NCBI GenBank assembly: GCA_030680605.1
Contig: JAUXUQ010000019.1
Location: 62,001 to 126,000 of the forward strand
From: Gammaproteobacteria bacterium
GTDB lineage: Bacteria; Pseudomonadota; Gammaproteobacteria; SURF-13
Length of the DNA: 64,000 nucleotides
Reading direction: 5' to 3'
Positions 28,830-36,847 of this stretch are shown here, in pieces. The position numbers and the translations under genes were made by a program. Under the pieces are notes generated by a model. It was not told where the DNA came from. It ran no database searches and was given only the letters and a program-made list of their open reading frames with translations. The number at the start of each line of letters is the position of its first letter. Positions within the stretch are counted from its first letter, which is position 1.

Positions 28830-29801
28830 ATGGATGACGTGACGCTCTACCGCATGGCACGTGCCGTGATCGACACTGAGGCCCGCGCGGTGGCCGCGCT
28901 CAGCACGCGTATCGACGCGGATTTTGCGCGCGCCTGCCAGTACCTGCTCGACTGCGAAGGGCGCATCGTCGTGATCGGCATGGGCAAGTCCGGCCACATC
29001 GGCAGCAAGATCGCCGCCACACTGGCCAGTACCGGCAGCCCGGCCTTTTTTGTCCACCCGGGCGAGGCGAGTCACGGCGATCTCGGCATGATTACCGCCA
29101 AGGACGTCGTGCTCGCACTTTCCAATTCGGGTGAAACCGATGAAATCCTTACCATCGTGCCACTCATCAAGCGCCTTGGTGTGCCGCTGATCGCACTGAC
29201 CGGCAATCCGGACTCCGCGCTGGCGCGCAGGGCCAGCGTGCACATCGACGTGAGTGTGGCAGAGGAGGCCTGCCCGCTCGGGCTGGCGCCGACGGCCAGC
29301 ACCACGGCGGCGCTGGTGATGGGCGATGCGCTGGCAGTATCGCTGCTGGAGGCTCGCGGCTTTACCGCAGAGGATTTTGCACGCTCACACCCTGCCGGGC
29401 GTCTGGGGCGGCGCTTGCTGCTGCTGATTGGGGACATCATGCACACCGGTGACCGTATTCCGAAGGTCACGGAGCAGGCACCGCTCAGCGAGGCGCTGAT
29501 GGAAATGACGCGTAAGGGCCTGGGTATGACCACGGTCGTGGACGCCGATGGCCGGTTGCTCGGGATTTTTACCGACGGTGATTTGCGCCGTGCGCTGGAT
29601 CATGCGCTGGACGTACATACGACACCCATGACCCAGGTCATGACACGTGGCGGCAAGGTAGCACATGCCGACATGCTGGCCGCCGAGGCCTTGCAGCTCA
29701 TGCAAAGGCACAAAATCAGCGCCCTGCCGGTGGTTGACGCAGAGCACCGGGTGGCCGGCGCCTTCAACCTGCAGGATTTGCTGCGGGCGGGTGTGGTATG
29801 A
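28830..29801 (+). CDS. kdsD: Arabinose-5-phosphate isomerase
   Basis: Converts ribulose-5-phosphate to arabinose-5-phosphate, the first step of Kdo synthesis for LPS. An N-terminal SIS domain carries IGMGKSGHIG and HPGEASHGDLGM, and two CBS domains follow at about residues 200–320. The ATG at 28830 gives a leader length close to other KdsD proteins; the ATG at 28797 adds 11 residues and cannot be excluded. The stop overlaps kdsC by 4 bases. First gene of the kdsD-kdsC-lptC-lptA-lptB-rpoN string. Confidence 0.93.
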   Translation: MDDVTLYRMARAVIDTEARAVAALSTRIDADFARACQYLLDCEGRIVVIGMGKSGHIGSKIAATLASTGSPAFFVHPGEASHGDLGMITAKDVVLALSNSGETDEILTIVPLIKRLGVPLIALTGNPDSALARRASVHIDVSVAEEACPLGLAPTASTTAALVMGDALAVSLLEARGFTAEDFARSHPAGRLGRRLLLLIGDIMHTGDRIPKVTEQAPLSEALMEMTRKGLGMTTVVDADGRLLGIFTDGDLRRALDHALDVHTTPMTQVMTRGGKVAHADMLAAEALQLMQRHKISALPVVDAEHRVAGAFNLQDLLRAGVV

Positions 29802-30319
29802 AGGATATCCTCGAAAAGGCCGCCCAGATCAAGCTGGTGGTGTTCGATGTGGACGGCGTGCTTACCGATGGCAGCCTGTATCTCGGTGACGATGGCCAGG
29901 AATACAAGGCCTTTCACTCGCGCGATGGCCACGGCATGAAGATGCTGAGGCAAACCGGCGTGCAGGTCGCGGTGATTACCGGGCGCACCTCGCAGGTGGT
30001 GGTGCACCGCATGGCCAATCTGGGCGTGGAGCATGTTTATCAGGGCCAGCTGCACAAGTTGTCGGCCTTTGAGGCGTTGATCGCCAAGCTGGGGTTGGGG
30101 GCGGAGCAAACCGCGTTTGTGGGTGATGACGTGGTGGATTTGCCGGTGATGCGCCGGGCCGGTCTCGCCATTGCAGTGCAGGACGCGCATCCTCTGGTCA
30201 AGGCGCATGCGCACTGGCAAACGCCGAGCCTGGGTGGCCGCGGCGCCGCGCGTGATGTGTGCGAACTCGTCATGGAGGCGCAGGGGCATCTTGATGCGGA
30301 AATGCAGCGCTATCTGTGA
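29798..30319 (+). CDS. kdsC: 3-deoxy-D-manno-octulosonate-8-phosphate phosphatase
   Basis: Dephosphorylates Kdo-8-phosphate to Kdo. 173 residues; a HAD-family C0-type fold with the nucleophile motif VVFDVDGVLTDGSLY, the Thr/Lys region and the final GDDVVDLPVM acidic motif. The ATG overlaps the kdsD stop and the stop overlaps lptC (TGATG), indicating tight coupling. Confidence 0.95.
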   Translation: MKDILEKAAQIKLVVFDVDGVLTDGSLYLGDDGQEYKAFHSRDGHGMKMLRQTGVQVAVITGRTSQVVVHRMANLGVEHVYQGQLHKLSAFEALIAKLGLGAEQTAFVGDDVVDLPVMRRAGLAIAVQDAHPLVKAHAHWQTPSLGGRGAARDVCELVMEAQGHLDAEMQRYL

Positions 30320-30921
30320 TGCGGTTACCGCCTCGAGTGCACTTCAAATGGCCGGAGCGGCGCACGCTGGTGTTGATACTGATACTCGTTGTGCTGGCCT
30401 TGGTGAGCCAGTGGCTGCTCAGCCTGAATGAGGCGGGACGTCAGGGCGAGGAAGCCACCCTGCGCCACGAGCCGGATTACACTATGGAGAATTTCGTTAT
30501 CACCGGTATGAATGAGAGGGGTCAGCCCACACATAAGCTGCAGGCCCCGCTGATGGTCCACTATGCTGACGATGGCAGCGCCGAGTTCACGCAGCCTGCA
30601 ATGACACTGTATCAGAAGGATGCGGCGCCGTGGGAGGTGCGCTCCGCGCGTGGCTGGATGTCGAAGGATCGCAAACGTATTCTGTTGCAGGGTGAGGTGC
30701 TGATTGAAAATCCGGCAGCGCCCGCGCGCGACGTGTGGCGTATTGAAACCCACGATCTCACGCTGTTGCCGGACGCGGAGTATGCGGAAACCTCAGCACC
30801 GGTCACGATTACCGGGCAGACCAGCGTCACACGGGGCGTAGGGATGCAGATATTTATCAAGGAAGGACGGCTGAAATTGTTGTCCAAGGTACGAGGCAGA
30901 TATGAAGCAAAGAAACGCTAG
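30319..30921 (+). CDS. lptC: LPS export protein LptC
   Basis: Bitopic inner-membrane protein of the Lpt bridge, passing LPS from LptB2FG to LptA. 200 residues: a single N-terminal helix (about 15–36, LVLILILVVLALVSQWLL), then a periplasmic beta-jellyroll domain containing YTMENFVITGMNERG and the repeated strand pattern. The ATG is preferred over the preceding GTG. The 3' end overlaps lptA by 20 bases. Confidence 0.9.
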   Translation: MRLPPRVHFKWPERRTLVLILILVVLALVSQWLLSLNEAGRQGEEATLRHEPDYTMENFVITGMNERGQPTHKLQAPLMVHYADDGSAEFTQPAMTLYQKDAAPWEVRSARGWMSKDRKRILLQGEVLIENPAAPARDVWRIETHDLTLLPDAEYAETSAPVTITGQTSVTRGVGMQIFIKEGRLKLLSKVRGRYEAKKR

Positions 30922-31438
30922 GGCGGTACTGTTGCTGCTGGGGTTCGGGTTTGTGGGCGGCGCGCAGGCGCTGTCATCAGACAAGCAGCAACCGCTGACG
31001 ATTGAGGCCGATACGGTAGAAATCGATGACAAGTCCGGGGTGAGCGTCTATCAGGGCAATGTGGTGGCCGTGCAGGGCACGCTGGAGTTGAAGGCCGATA
31101 CCGTGACGATCTACAGCCCGCAGCGGGTGCTTGACAAGGTGGTTGCCGTGGGCAATCCGGCGAGTTTCAAACAGCGCCCTGACAACAAGAGCGAGGATGT
31201 GCGCGCCAAGGCGCAGCGCATGGAGTATTACGCCGACAAGGAAAAACTTATTCTGCTGGAGGGCGGGCACCTCTGGCAGGGCAAGGATGAGTTCAGCGGT
31301 AATCGCATCGAATACGATATGCGGCTCGACGTGGTGAATGCCAGCATGTCGAGCACAGGCAAGGAACGGGTGCGCATCATCATCCAGCCGCGCGACAAGG
31401 CTGTGCCCGATGGTTCCGCGCCCGCGACCAAGCCCTAA
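30902..31438 (+). CDS. lptA: Periplasmic LPS transport protein LptA
   Basis: 178 residues with a signal peptide (about 1–24, ending near GGAQALSS), then the OstA-type beta-jellyroll: [53 protein letters not shown]. It forms the periplasmic bridge for LPS with LptC and the outer-membrane LptDE (not in this window). It overlaps lptC and precedes lptB by 11 bases. Confidence 0.93.
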   Translation: MKQRNARAVLLLLGFGFVGGAQALSSDKQQPLTIEADTVEIDDKSGVSVYQGNVVAVQGTLELKADTVTIYSPQRVLDKVVAVGNPASFKQRPDNKSEDVRAKAQRMEYYADKEKLILLEGGHLWQGKDEFSGNRIEYDMRLDVVNASMSSTGKERVRIIIQPRDKAVPDGSAPATKP

Positions 31439-31449
31439 GCGCCGGGTTG

Positions 31450-32175
31450 ATGAGCCTGCTCTCGGCCCGCCATCTGGTCAAGCGCTACAAGTCGCGTAGC
31501 GTCGTCAATGATGTCTCGATCGAAGTCAGGAGCGGTGAGGTGGTCGGGCTGCTGGGCCCCAATGGCGCTGGCAAAACCACCTGCTTTTACATGATCGTCG
31601 GCCTCGTGCCGTGCGCCAGCGGCCAGATCCGGCTGGACGAATATGACCTGACCCACTATCCCATGCATGCGCGCGCCCGGTTGGGGATAGGGTATCTGCC
31701 TCAAGAGGCGTCAGTGTTCCGCAAACTGACGGTGGCTGACAATATTTTGGCGATTCTGCAGACCCGGCCCGACCTTAGCCCGGACGAGCAGGCAGAGGTA
31801 TGCAAGGACCTGATGCGCGAGTTCCATATCGACCACCTGCGCGACAGCCTGGGCCAGGGCCTGTCCGGCGGTGAGCGCAGACGGGTCGAAATAGCCCGTG
31901 CGCTGGCCGCCGACCCCAGTTTCATTCTGCTGGATGAGCCCTTCGCCGGGGTCGACCCACTCTCGGTGATCGATATTCAGGCTATCATCAATCACCTGCG
32001 CGAACGTGGTATCGGCATCCTGATCACGGACCACAAGGTGCGCGAGACCCTGGGTATCTGCGCCCGCGCCTATATCATGAATGAGGGCCGGGTGATCGCC
32101 GAAGGCACGCCGGACGCCATCCTCAGCCATGCCCATGTCAAGGAGGTCTATCTGGGGGAGCATTTCCGGCTCTGA
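31450..32175 (+). CDS. lptB: LPS export ABC ATPase LptB
   Basis: Cytoplasmic ATPase of the LptB2FG exporter. 241 residues: Walker [10 protein letters not shown], signature LSGGERRR, Walker [14 protein letters not shown], switch His in ITDHKV. The ATG at 31450 follows a TTG that is in frame and less likely. Its lptFG partners are elsewhere. rpoN follows 83 bases later with its own candidate promoter. Confidence 0.96.
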   Translation: MSLLSARHLVKRYKSRSVVNDVSIEVRSGEVVGLLGPNGAGKTTCFYMIVGLVPCASGQIRLDEYDLTHYPMHARARLGIGYLPQEASVFRKLTVADNILAILQTRPDLSPDEQAEVCKDLMREFHIDHLRDSLGQGLSGGERRRVEIARALAADPSFILLDEPFAGVDPLSVIDIQAIINHLRERGIGILITDHKVRETLGICARAYIMNEGRVIAEGTPDAILSHAHVKEVYLGEHFRL

Positions 32176-32192
32176 ATCGGGTATGATGGAAG

Positions 32193-32210
32193 TTGGCACG
32201 AGATTTGCCA
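32193..32210 (+). promoter_or_regulatory. Sigma-54 (-24/-12) promoter-like site in front of rpoN
   Basis: TTGGCACGAGATTTGCCA contains TGGCAC-N5-TTGC, a full match to the sigma-54 core consensus. It is in the rpoN orientation, 48 bases before the start codon; a transcript would begin near 32220. Either an autoregulated promoter or an RpoN binding site that represses read-through from lptB. Confidence 0.65.
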
Positions 32211-32258
32211 TGCCCTGTGTAAACCCCTCCGATAGATCGCAGGCATGGAAGACTGACT

Positions 32259-33731
32259 ATGAAACAATCAATGCAACTCCGTCTTGGTCAGCACCTCACC
32301 ATGACACCCCAGTTGCAGCAGGCGATACGCCTGTTGCAACTCTCCTCCATGGAATTGCACACGGAAATCCAGCAGGCGCTGGACTCCAACCTGATGCTGG
32401 AGCTGGACGAGGACGATAGCGCCGGGTTCGCGGCCGTGGAACAATCGGCCTACGCTACAGAGGCTCCGGCGCAGGCCGTGACGGAGGCCGCCGGAAGCGA
32501 GCACGACGGCTACGAGGGGCAGCATCAGGATCAGGCTGTGGATACGCTGTGGGAGGATGCCTATGACGTAAATACCGCCTACACGCACGCTCAGGATCCT
32601 GATAGCCGTGGCTATGAGTCCCATGACGCTGCCACGGAAAGTCTGCGCGATCACCTCGTGTGGCAGATGCGTCTGACACCGTTTTCCGATACCGACATGA
32701 TGATTGCCGCCGCCATCATCGACTCCATCAGTGATAGCGGTTATCTCAACAGCAGCATCGAGGATATCCGGTCTGGCCTGCAGGGTGCGCTGGCCGAAGA
32801 GGACGTGACGCTGGATGCTATCGAGGCCGTGCTGCACCGGGTGCAGAATTTCGACCCGGTCGGCGTGGGGGCTCGCGATCTGCGTGAGTGCCTGTTGCTT
32901 CAGTTGCATCAATGTCCCAGGGGTACGCCCTGGCTGGAGCAGGCCAAACGCCTGGTTGGCGATGATCTGCCGCTGCTTGCCAGCCACGACTATGCCCAGT
33001 TACGTCGCCGTCTGGGCGTCACCGAGGATGACCTGCGCGCGATCATTGCCCTGGTGCATGGTCTCAATCCGCGTCCAGGCGAGCAGGTGACCGAGAGCCA
33101 GGCCGAATACATCACGCCCGACGTCTATGTGAAGAAGCATCGGGGTGCCTGGCAGGTATTTCTCAATCAGGGCGCAGCGCCACGCGTGCGCATCAATCAC
33201 CAGTATGCCGGCCTGATCCGGCGGGCCGACAACAGCACGGACAATTCCACCCTGAAAAACCATTTACAGGAGGCGCGCTGGTTTATCAAGAGCCTGCAGA
33301 GCCGCAATGAAACCCTGCTCAGGGTCGCAACCTGCATCGTCGAGCGGCAGCAGGGCTTTCTGGAGCACGGCGAAGAGGCGATGAAACCGCTGGTATTGCG
33401 TGACGTGGCCGAGACGCTGGGCATGCACGAATCGACCATTTCACGCGTCACCCGGCAGAAATTCATGCACACCCCCCGTGGTATCTTCGAACTCAAGTAC
33501 TTCTTCTCCAGTTGCGTCAGCACCGACACGGGCGGGGAGTGCTCCGCCACCGCCATCCGCGCGGTAATCAGGAAGCTGGTGGCGGCCGAGCACACGGCCA
33601 AACCCCTGAGCGACAGCAAGATCGCCGGGATACTGGTCAAGCAGGGCATTAACGTTGCACGGCGAACTGTGGCAAAATACAGGGAATCGCTGACCATCCC
33701 ACCCTCTAACGAGCGCAGGCGTATGGCCTAG
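32259..33731 (+). CDS. rpoN: RNA polymerase sigma-54 factor
   Basis: 490 residues. The N-terminal Gln-rich activator-interaction region I (QLRLGQHLTMTPQLQQAIRL) is followed by an acidic region II, the core-binding domain and the DNA-binding part, with the helix-turn-helix and the RpoN box ARRTVAKYRE near the C-terminus. It directs transcription from -24/-12 promoters such as the pilin promoter in this window. It sits in the conserved lptB-rpoN-hpf-ptsN order. Confidence 0.97.
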   Translation: MKQSMQLRLGQHLTMTPQLQQAIRLLQLSSMELHTEIQQALDSNLMLELDEDDSAGFAAVEQSAYATEAPAQAVTEAAGSEHDGYEGQHQDQAVDTLWEDAYDVNTAYTHAQDPDSRGYESHDAATESLRDHLVWQMRLTPFSDTDMMIAAAIIDSISDSGYLNSSIEDIRSGLQGALAEEDVTLDAIEAVLHRVQNFDPVGVGARDLRECLLLQLHQCPRGTPWLEQAKRLVGDDLPLLASHDYAQLRRRLGVTEDDLRAIIALVHGLNPRPGEQVTESQAEYITPDVYVKKHRGAWQVFLNQGAAPRVRINHQYAGLIRRADNSTDNSTLKNHLQEARWFIKSLQSRNETLLRVATCIVERQQGFLEHGEEAMKPLVLRDVAETLGMHESTISRVTRQKFMHTPRGIFELKYFFSSCVSTDTGGECSATAIRAVIRKLVAAEHTAKPLSDSKIAGILVKQGINVARRTVAKYRESLTIPPSNERRRMA

Positions 33732-33761
33732 ATTCTTCTTCCATCTTAAGGAGCCCGATCC

Positions 33762-34088
33762 ATGAACCTCAGCCTCAGTGGCCATCATGTTGAGATTACC
33801 CCCGCCTTACGCGCCTATCTGACGAACAAGCTTGAACGTGTGCAGCGACACTTCGACCATGTGACAGACATGACCGTGGTGTTGTCGGTTGAAAAGCTGC
33901 GCCAAAAGGCCGAGGCCACCCTGCATGTGAGCGGTGCGAGCCTGCATGCGGACGCGGAGGATGGTGACATGTACGCGGCGATAGACGCGCTGGCGGACAA
34001 GCTCGACCGTCAGATCAAGAAGCACAAGGAGAAGCTTACGGATCACCACCGCTCCGAAGGCGCGCTGAAAAACCAGCAGCACAGCTAA
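33762..34088 (+). CDS. hpf: Short ribosome hibernation promoting factor
   Basis: 108 residues of the short HPF/YhbH class. It begins MNLSLSGHHVEITPALRAY and has no C-terminal dimerisation extension, so it should act in 100S ribosome formation together with RMF-type factors. It starts 30 bases after rpoN with TAAGGAG upstream. Confidence 0.92.
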   Translation: MNLSLSGHHVEITPALRAYLTNKLERVQRHFDHVTDMTVVLSVEKLRQKAEATLHVSGASLHADAEDGDMYAAIDALADKLDRQIKKHKEKLTDHHRSEGALKNQQHS

Positions 34089-34101
34089 GGGTGTTACAGG
34101 C

Positions 34102-34119
34102 CTCGCCATTCATGGCGAG
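34102..34119 (+). other. Small hairpin between hpf and ptsN
   Basis: A perfect 7-bp stem (ctcgcca, 34102–34108, with tggcgag, 34113–34119) with a TTCA loop, 17 bases before the ptsN start. It lacks a U-run. It might affect mRNA processing or ptsN translation. Confidence 0.35.
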
Positions 34120-34136
34120 TCTGGTTGCAGAGTCAC

Positions 34137-34598
34137 ATGCAGATTACTGACCTCATTATTCCACAACGTATCGCCTGTCGCGCCCGTGGTGCGAGCAAAA
34201 AACGCGCATTGGAGCTGTTGAGCGAGCTGCTGGCCCAGGCGGAGACCGGGCCTGACGCCCAGGAAATATTTAACAGTCTGGTCGCACGTGAGCGCCTGGG
34301 GGGCACCGGCCTGGGGCATGGCTTTGCGCTGCCGCATGGGCGGGTGCAGGGTGGGCAGCAGCCCATCGGTGCCTTTGTCCGGCTGGCCGACGGGGTAGAC
34401 TTTGACGCCGCGGACAAGCAGCCGGTCGACTTGCTGTTTGCCCTGTTGGTGCCTGAGAAATGCACCGCGGAGCACCTGCAGATACTCGCCCTGCTGGCGG
34501 AGATGTTCAACGACAAGGGCCTGCGTGCCGAATTGCGGGCCGCTGACTCAAGTACAGCCCTGTACGACATTATCAGGGACTGGCGCCCCGCCGCCTGA
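34137..34598 (+). CDS. ptsN: PTS-Ntr EIIA component
   Basis: Regulatory phosphoprotein of the nitrogen PTS. 153 residues from the ATG giving MQITDLIIPQRI. The phosphorylated His lies in GHGFALPHGR. In other proteobacteria it modulates potassium transport and stress responses according to its phosphorylation by the PTS chain. The TTG at 34125 would add four residues and is not preferred. hprK follows after 6 bases. Confidence 0.94.
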   Translation: MQITDLIIPQRIACRARGASKKRALELLSELLAQAETGPDAQEIFNSLVARERLGGTGLGHGFALPHGRVQGGQQPIGAFVRLADGVDFDAADKQPVDLLFALLVPEKCTAEHLQILALLAEMFNDKGLRAELRAADSSTALYDIIRDWRPAA

Positions 34599-34604
34599 GG
34601 CACC

Positions 34605-35147
34605 ATGCCCCTGTGTACATCCAGTGTGACGCTGCACGGTGTGTTCATGGATATCCTGGATACAGGCGTATTGTTGTGCGGCGCCAGCGGGACAGGCAAG
34701 GGCGAGCTGGCGCTGGAGTTGATCACGCGCGGACACCGTCTGGTGGCCGACGATGCGCCGGATTTCAGGGCCGGGGGTGCCGGGGTGGCAGGCACATGTC
34801 CGCCGCTGCTGCAGGACATGCTGGAGGTGCGTGGCCTGGGGGTGCTCAATATCCGCGCGCTGTTTGGTGAGCGTGCCGTTGTGCCGGCAGCAATGCTGGC
34901 GCTCGCGGTGCGGCTGCAGTGTGCAGCACCCGGCGCACAGCGCTCGCTGACGCCGGATTACCGCGATCGCCAGGTGCTGGGCCATACCCTGCCAGAGATC
35001 GTGCTGCCGCTCCTGCCGGGACGCAATGCCGCCCTGCTGGTTGAAACCCTGGTACGTGACTTCAGGCTACGCCGGGCGGGCTATGACGCCGCCGAGGATT
35101 TCGTCCGGCGCCAGTACACGTGCCTGAGACGCGTGGGGGAGGCATGA
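34605..35147 (+). CDS. hprK: Short HPr kinase/phosphorylase-like protein
   Basis: 180 residues that match only the C-terminal kinase domain of HprK; the usual N-terminal domain (full proteins are about 310 residues) is absent, and only 6 bases separate it from ptsN. The P-loop reads GASGTGKGE (26–34), where the family normally has GKSE, so the Mg/phosphate-binding Ser is Gly. The family segments RLVADD and MLEVRGLGVLNIRALFG are retained. Canonical HprK phosphorylates HPr at Ser46; the HPr here keeps that Ser. Activity is uncertain given the P-loop change. Confidence 0.82.
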   Translation: MPLCTSSVTLHGVFMDILDTGVLLCGASGTGKGELALELITRGHRLVADDAPDFRAGGAGVAGTCPPLLQDMLEVRGLGVLNIRALFGERAVVPAAMLALAVRLQCAAPGAQRSLTPDYRDRQVLGHTLPEIVLPLLPGRNAALLVETLVRDFRLRRAGYDAAEDFVRRQYTCLRRVGEA

Positions 35148-36001
35148 AGCTTGTCATCGTTACCGGGCTTTCGGGCTCCGGTAAAAGCACCGCCCTGCAG
35201 TCGCTCGAGGATCTGGGGTACTACTGCATCGACAACCTGCCGGTCAGCCTGCTGCCTGCCTTTGCCGCGCAACTGGCAAAAGAGATGCAGCACGGATACG
35301 AGAATGCTGCGGTCGGCATCGACGCCCGCACCCTCGCGGATGACCTGCAGCTGGTGCCGCAGCTGCTGGAAGAAATTTCGCACAGCGGTCTGCTGTGCGA
35401 AATGGTGTTTCTGGATGCCGGCGACAAGAGCCTGCTCAAGCGTTTTAGTGAAACACGACGCAAGCATCCCCTGTCGCGCTTAGGTATGCCGCTGGCCGAG
35501 GCCATAGCCTATGAACGCAGATTGCTGGCGCCCATGCTCACGCATGCAAGCATCAATCTCGATACCAGTGATACCAATGTGCATCAGTTGCGGGAGTTGA
35601 TACGCAGCCGGATGGGCAAGGTGGGGCGCAGTGTCATGGCGGTGCTGTTCCTGTCTTTCGCCTACAAAAAGGGCATACCGGCGGATGCCGATTTCGTGTT
35701 TGACCTGCGTTGCCTGCCCAATCCGCACTGGCAACAGGCCTTGCGCCCGTTGAGCGGGCTGGATGTCCCGGTTGCGGCCTATCTGGACGAGCAACCTCGG
35801 GTCGGGCAAATGCGTGTCGAGCTGGCAACCTTCCTCGAACGCTGGGCACCTGCTTTCGAGGCGGAGAATCGCAGTTATATGACGGTAGCGCTGGGGTGTA
35901 CCGGCGGCCAGCACCGTTCGGTGTATATGGCACAATGTCTTGCCGATCATTTCAGCAAAATGCGCGATAATGTGCAGGTGCGACATCGAGACCTCACATG
36001 A
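35144..36001 (+). CDS. rapZ: RNase adaptor protein RapZ
   Basis: 285 residues from ATG 35144, overlapping the hprK stop by 4 bases with GGGGGAGG upstream. Walker A GLSGSGKST, then YYCIDNLPVSLLP and the C-terminal GCTGGQHRSVY typical of the family. In E. coli it guides RNase E to the GlmZ sRNA and binds glucosamine-6-phosphate. Its stop overlaps the EIIA gene by 4 bases. Confidence 0.94.
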   Translation: MKLVIVTGLSGSGKSTALQSLEDLGYYCIDNLPVSLLPAFAAQLAKEMQHGYENAAVGIDARTLADDLQLVPQLLEEISHSGLLCEMVFLDAGDKSLLKRFSETRRKHPLSRLGMPLAEAIAYERRLLAPMLTHASINLDTSDTNVHQLRELIRSRMGKVGRSVMAVLFLSFAYKKGIPADADFVFDLRCLPNPHWQQALRPLSGLDVPVAAYLDEQPRVGQMRVELATFLERWAPAFEAENRSYMTVALGCTGGQHRSVYMAQCLADHFSKMRDNVQVRHRDLT

Positions 36002-36399
36002 CCATTGGCCTGCTGATCATCACCCACAACCACATTGGCGATGACCTGATCGCCACGGCCACGGCCATGCTGGGCCTGTGCCCATTGTCCACCGAAGCGC
36101 TTGCGGTCACGCAGAACGCCGATCCGGAGGGTACCTTGCGCAAGGCGAGGCAGTCTGTCGAGACGCTCGATCAGGGTAACGGCGTGCTGGTGTTGACCGA
36201 TATCTATGGTTCCACGCCGAGCAATATCGCCTGCCAGCTGATAGAGGGCGATCGTGTGCAAGTGGTGTCTGGCGTCAATCTGCCAATGTTGATCCGCATT
36301 CTGAATTATCCGCAGCTCAGCCTGTCGGAGTTGACCGAAAAAGCACTCTCCGGCGGCAGGGATGGCGTGTTGTGCTGCAATCCGGTGTGCGGAGAATAG
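35998..36399 (+). CDS. Mannose-family PTS EIIA protein
   Basis: 133 residues of the EIIA-Man fold with the phosphorylatable His10 in LIITHNHIGDDL and the DIYGSTPSN segment. It occurs as a stand-alone domain in this cluster in many proteobacteria, where it is regulatory because no sugar-specific EIIB/EIIC is present. Overlaps rapZ by 4 bases. HPr starts 3 bases after the stop. Confidence 0.9.
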   Translation: MTIGLLIITHNHIGDDLIATATAMLGLCPLSTEALAVTQNADPEGTLRKARQSVETLDQGNGVLVLTDIYGSTPSNIACQLIEGDRVQVVSGVNLPMLIRILNYPQLSLSELTEKALSGGRDGVLCCNPVCGE

Positions 36400-36402
36400 G
36401 CG

Positions 36403-36672
36403 TTGCAACGACGTGAGGTGGTGATCTGCAACAAGCTCGGGCTGCATGCCCGCGCGGCAGCAAAGTTCGTTACCCTTGCAGCGCAATTTACATGCGAAGT
36501 GCGGTTGGTGCGCGCCGGGCGCGAGGTCAACGGTAAAAGCATTATGGGTGTAATGATGCTGGCGGCGAGTCAAGGTACCCAGCTGTACCTTGTTGCCTCC
36601 GGCGAGGACGAGCTGCAGGCCCTGGAGCAGCTGGAGCGGCTCATCGGCGAGCGGTTCGGCGAGACTGATTGA
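36403..36672 (+). CDS. ptsH: Phosphocarrier protein HPr
   Basis: 89 residues. Phosphorylatable His15 in LGLHARAAAKF and Ser46 in NGKSIMGVMM, the HprK target motif. The start is TTG at 36403 with GGAG upstream; no ATG is available. It would pass phosphate to the EIIA proteins upstream, but the enzyme I gene ptsI, normally next, is not here; the next gene is corA. Confidence 0.93.
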   Translation: MQRREVVICNKLGLHARAAAKFVTLAAQFTCEVRLVRAGREVNGKSIMGVMMLAASQGTQLYLVASGEDELQALEQLERLIGERFGETD

Positions 36673-36737
36673 AATAGGCGTCAGATTCCAACAAAAACGG
36701 TGTAACTGCCGCTAAAGTATTGTCTCACCTGCGCGGG

Positions 36738-36763
36738 CCGCTTACCATGACGCCAGTAAGCGG
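36738..36763 (+). other. Leader hairpin upstream of corA
   Basis: Arms 36738–36745 (ccgcttac) and 36756–36763 (gtaagcgg) pair perfectly around a 10-base loop. The right arm runs into the GGAG that precedes the second short leader frame, so folding could hide that ribosome site. Confidence 0.45.
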
Positions 36764-36776
36764 AGACACGGCATGA
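36747..36776 (+). CDS. Possible first leader peptide upstream of corA (9 residues)
   Basis: ATG-ACG-CCA…GCA-TGA encodes nine residues, MTPVSGDTA. Its stop overlaps the next short frame (ATGA). It starts inside the hairpin loop and has no clear ribosome site, so on its own it is weak; it is listed because it chains directly into the next frame. Confidence 0.25.
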   Translation: MTPVSGDTA

Positions 36777-36847
36777 TGCGCGGCATCTGTGTCAAGCAAG
36801 CCCGCAACAGACCGTATCCCGGAGCACTACCAGGGCAGGGCACATGA
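36773..36847 (+). CDS. Possible leader peptide coupled to corA (24 residues)
   Basis: Starts at an ATG preceded by GGAG with 7-base spacing, encodes 24 residues including the proline-bearing stretch RPYPGALPG, and its TGA overlaps the corA ATG (ATGA). The arrangement recalls leader peptides of bacterial Mg transporter mRNAs (corL, mgtL), but similarity is in layout, not in sequence. It may instead be chance. Confidence 0.4.
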   Translation: MMRGICVKQARNRPYPGALPGQGT

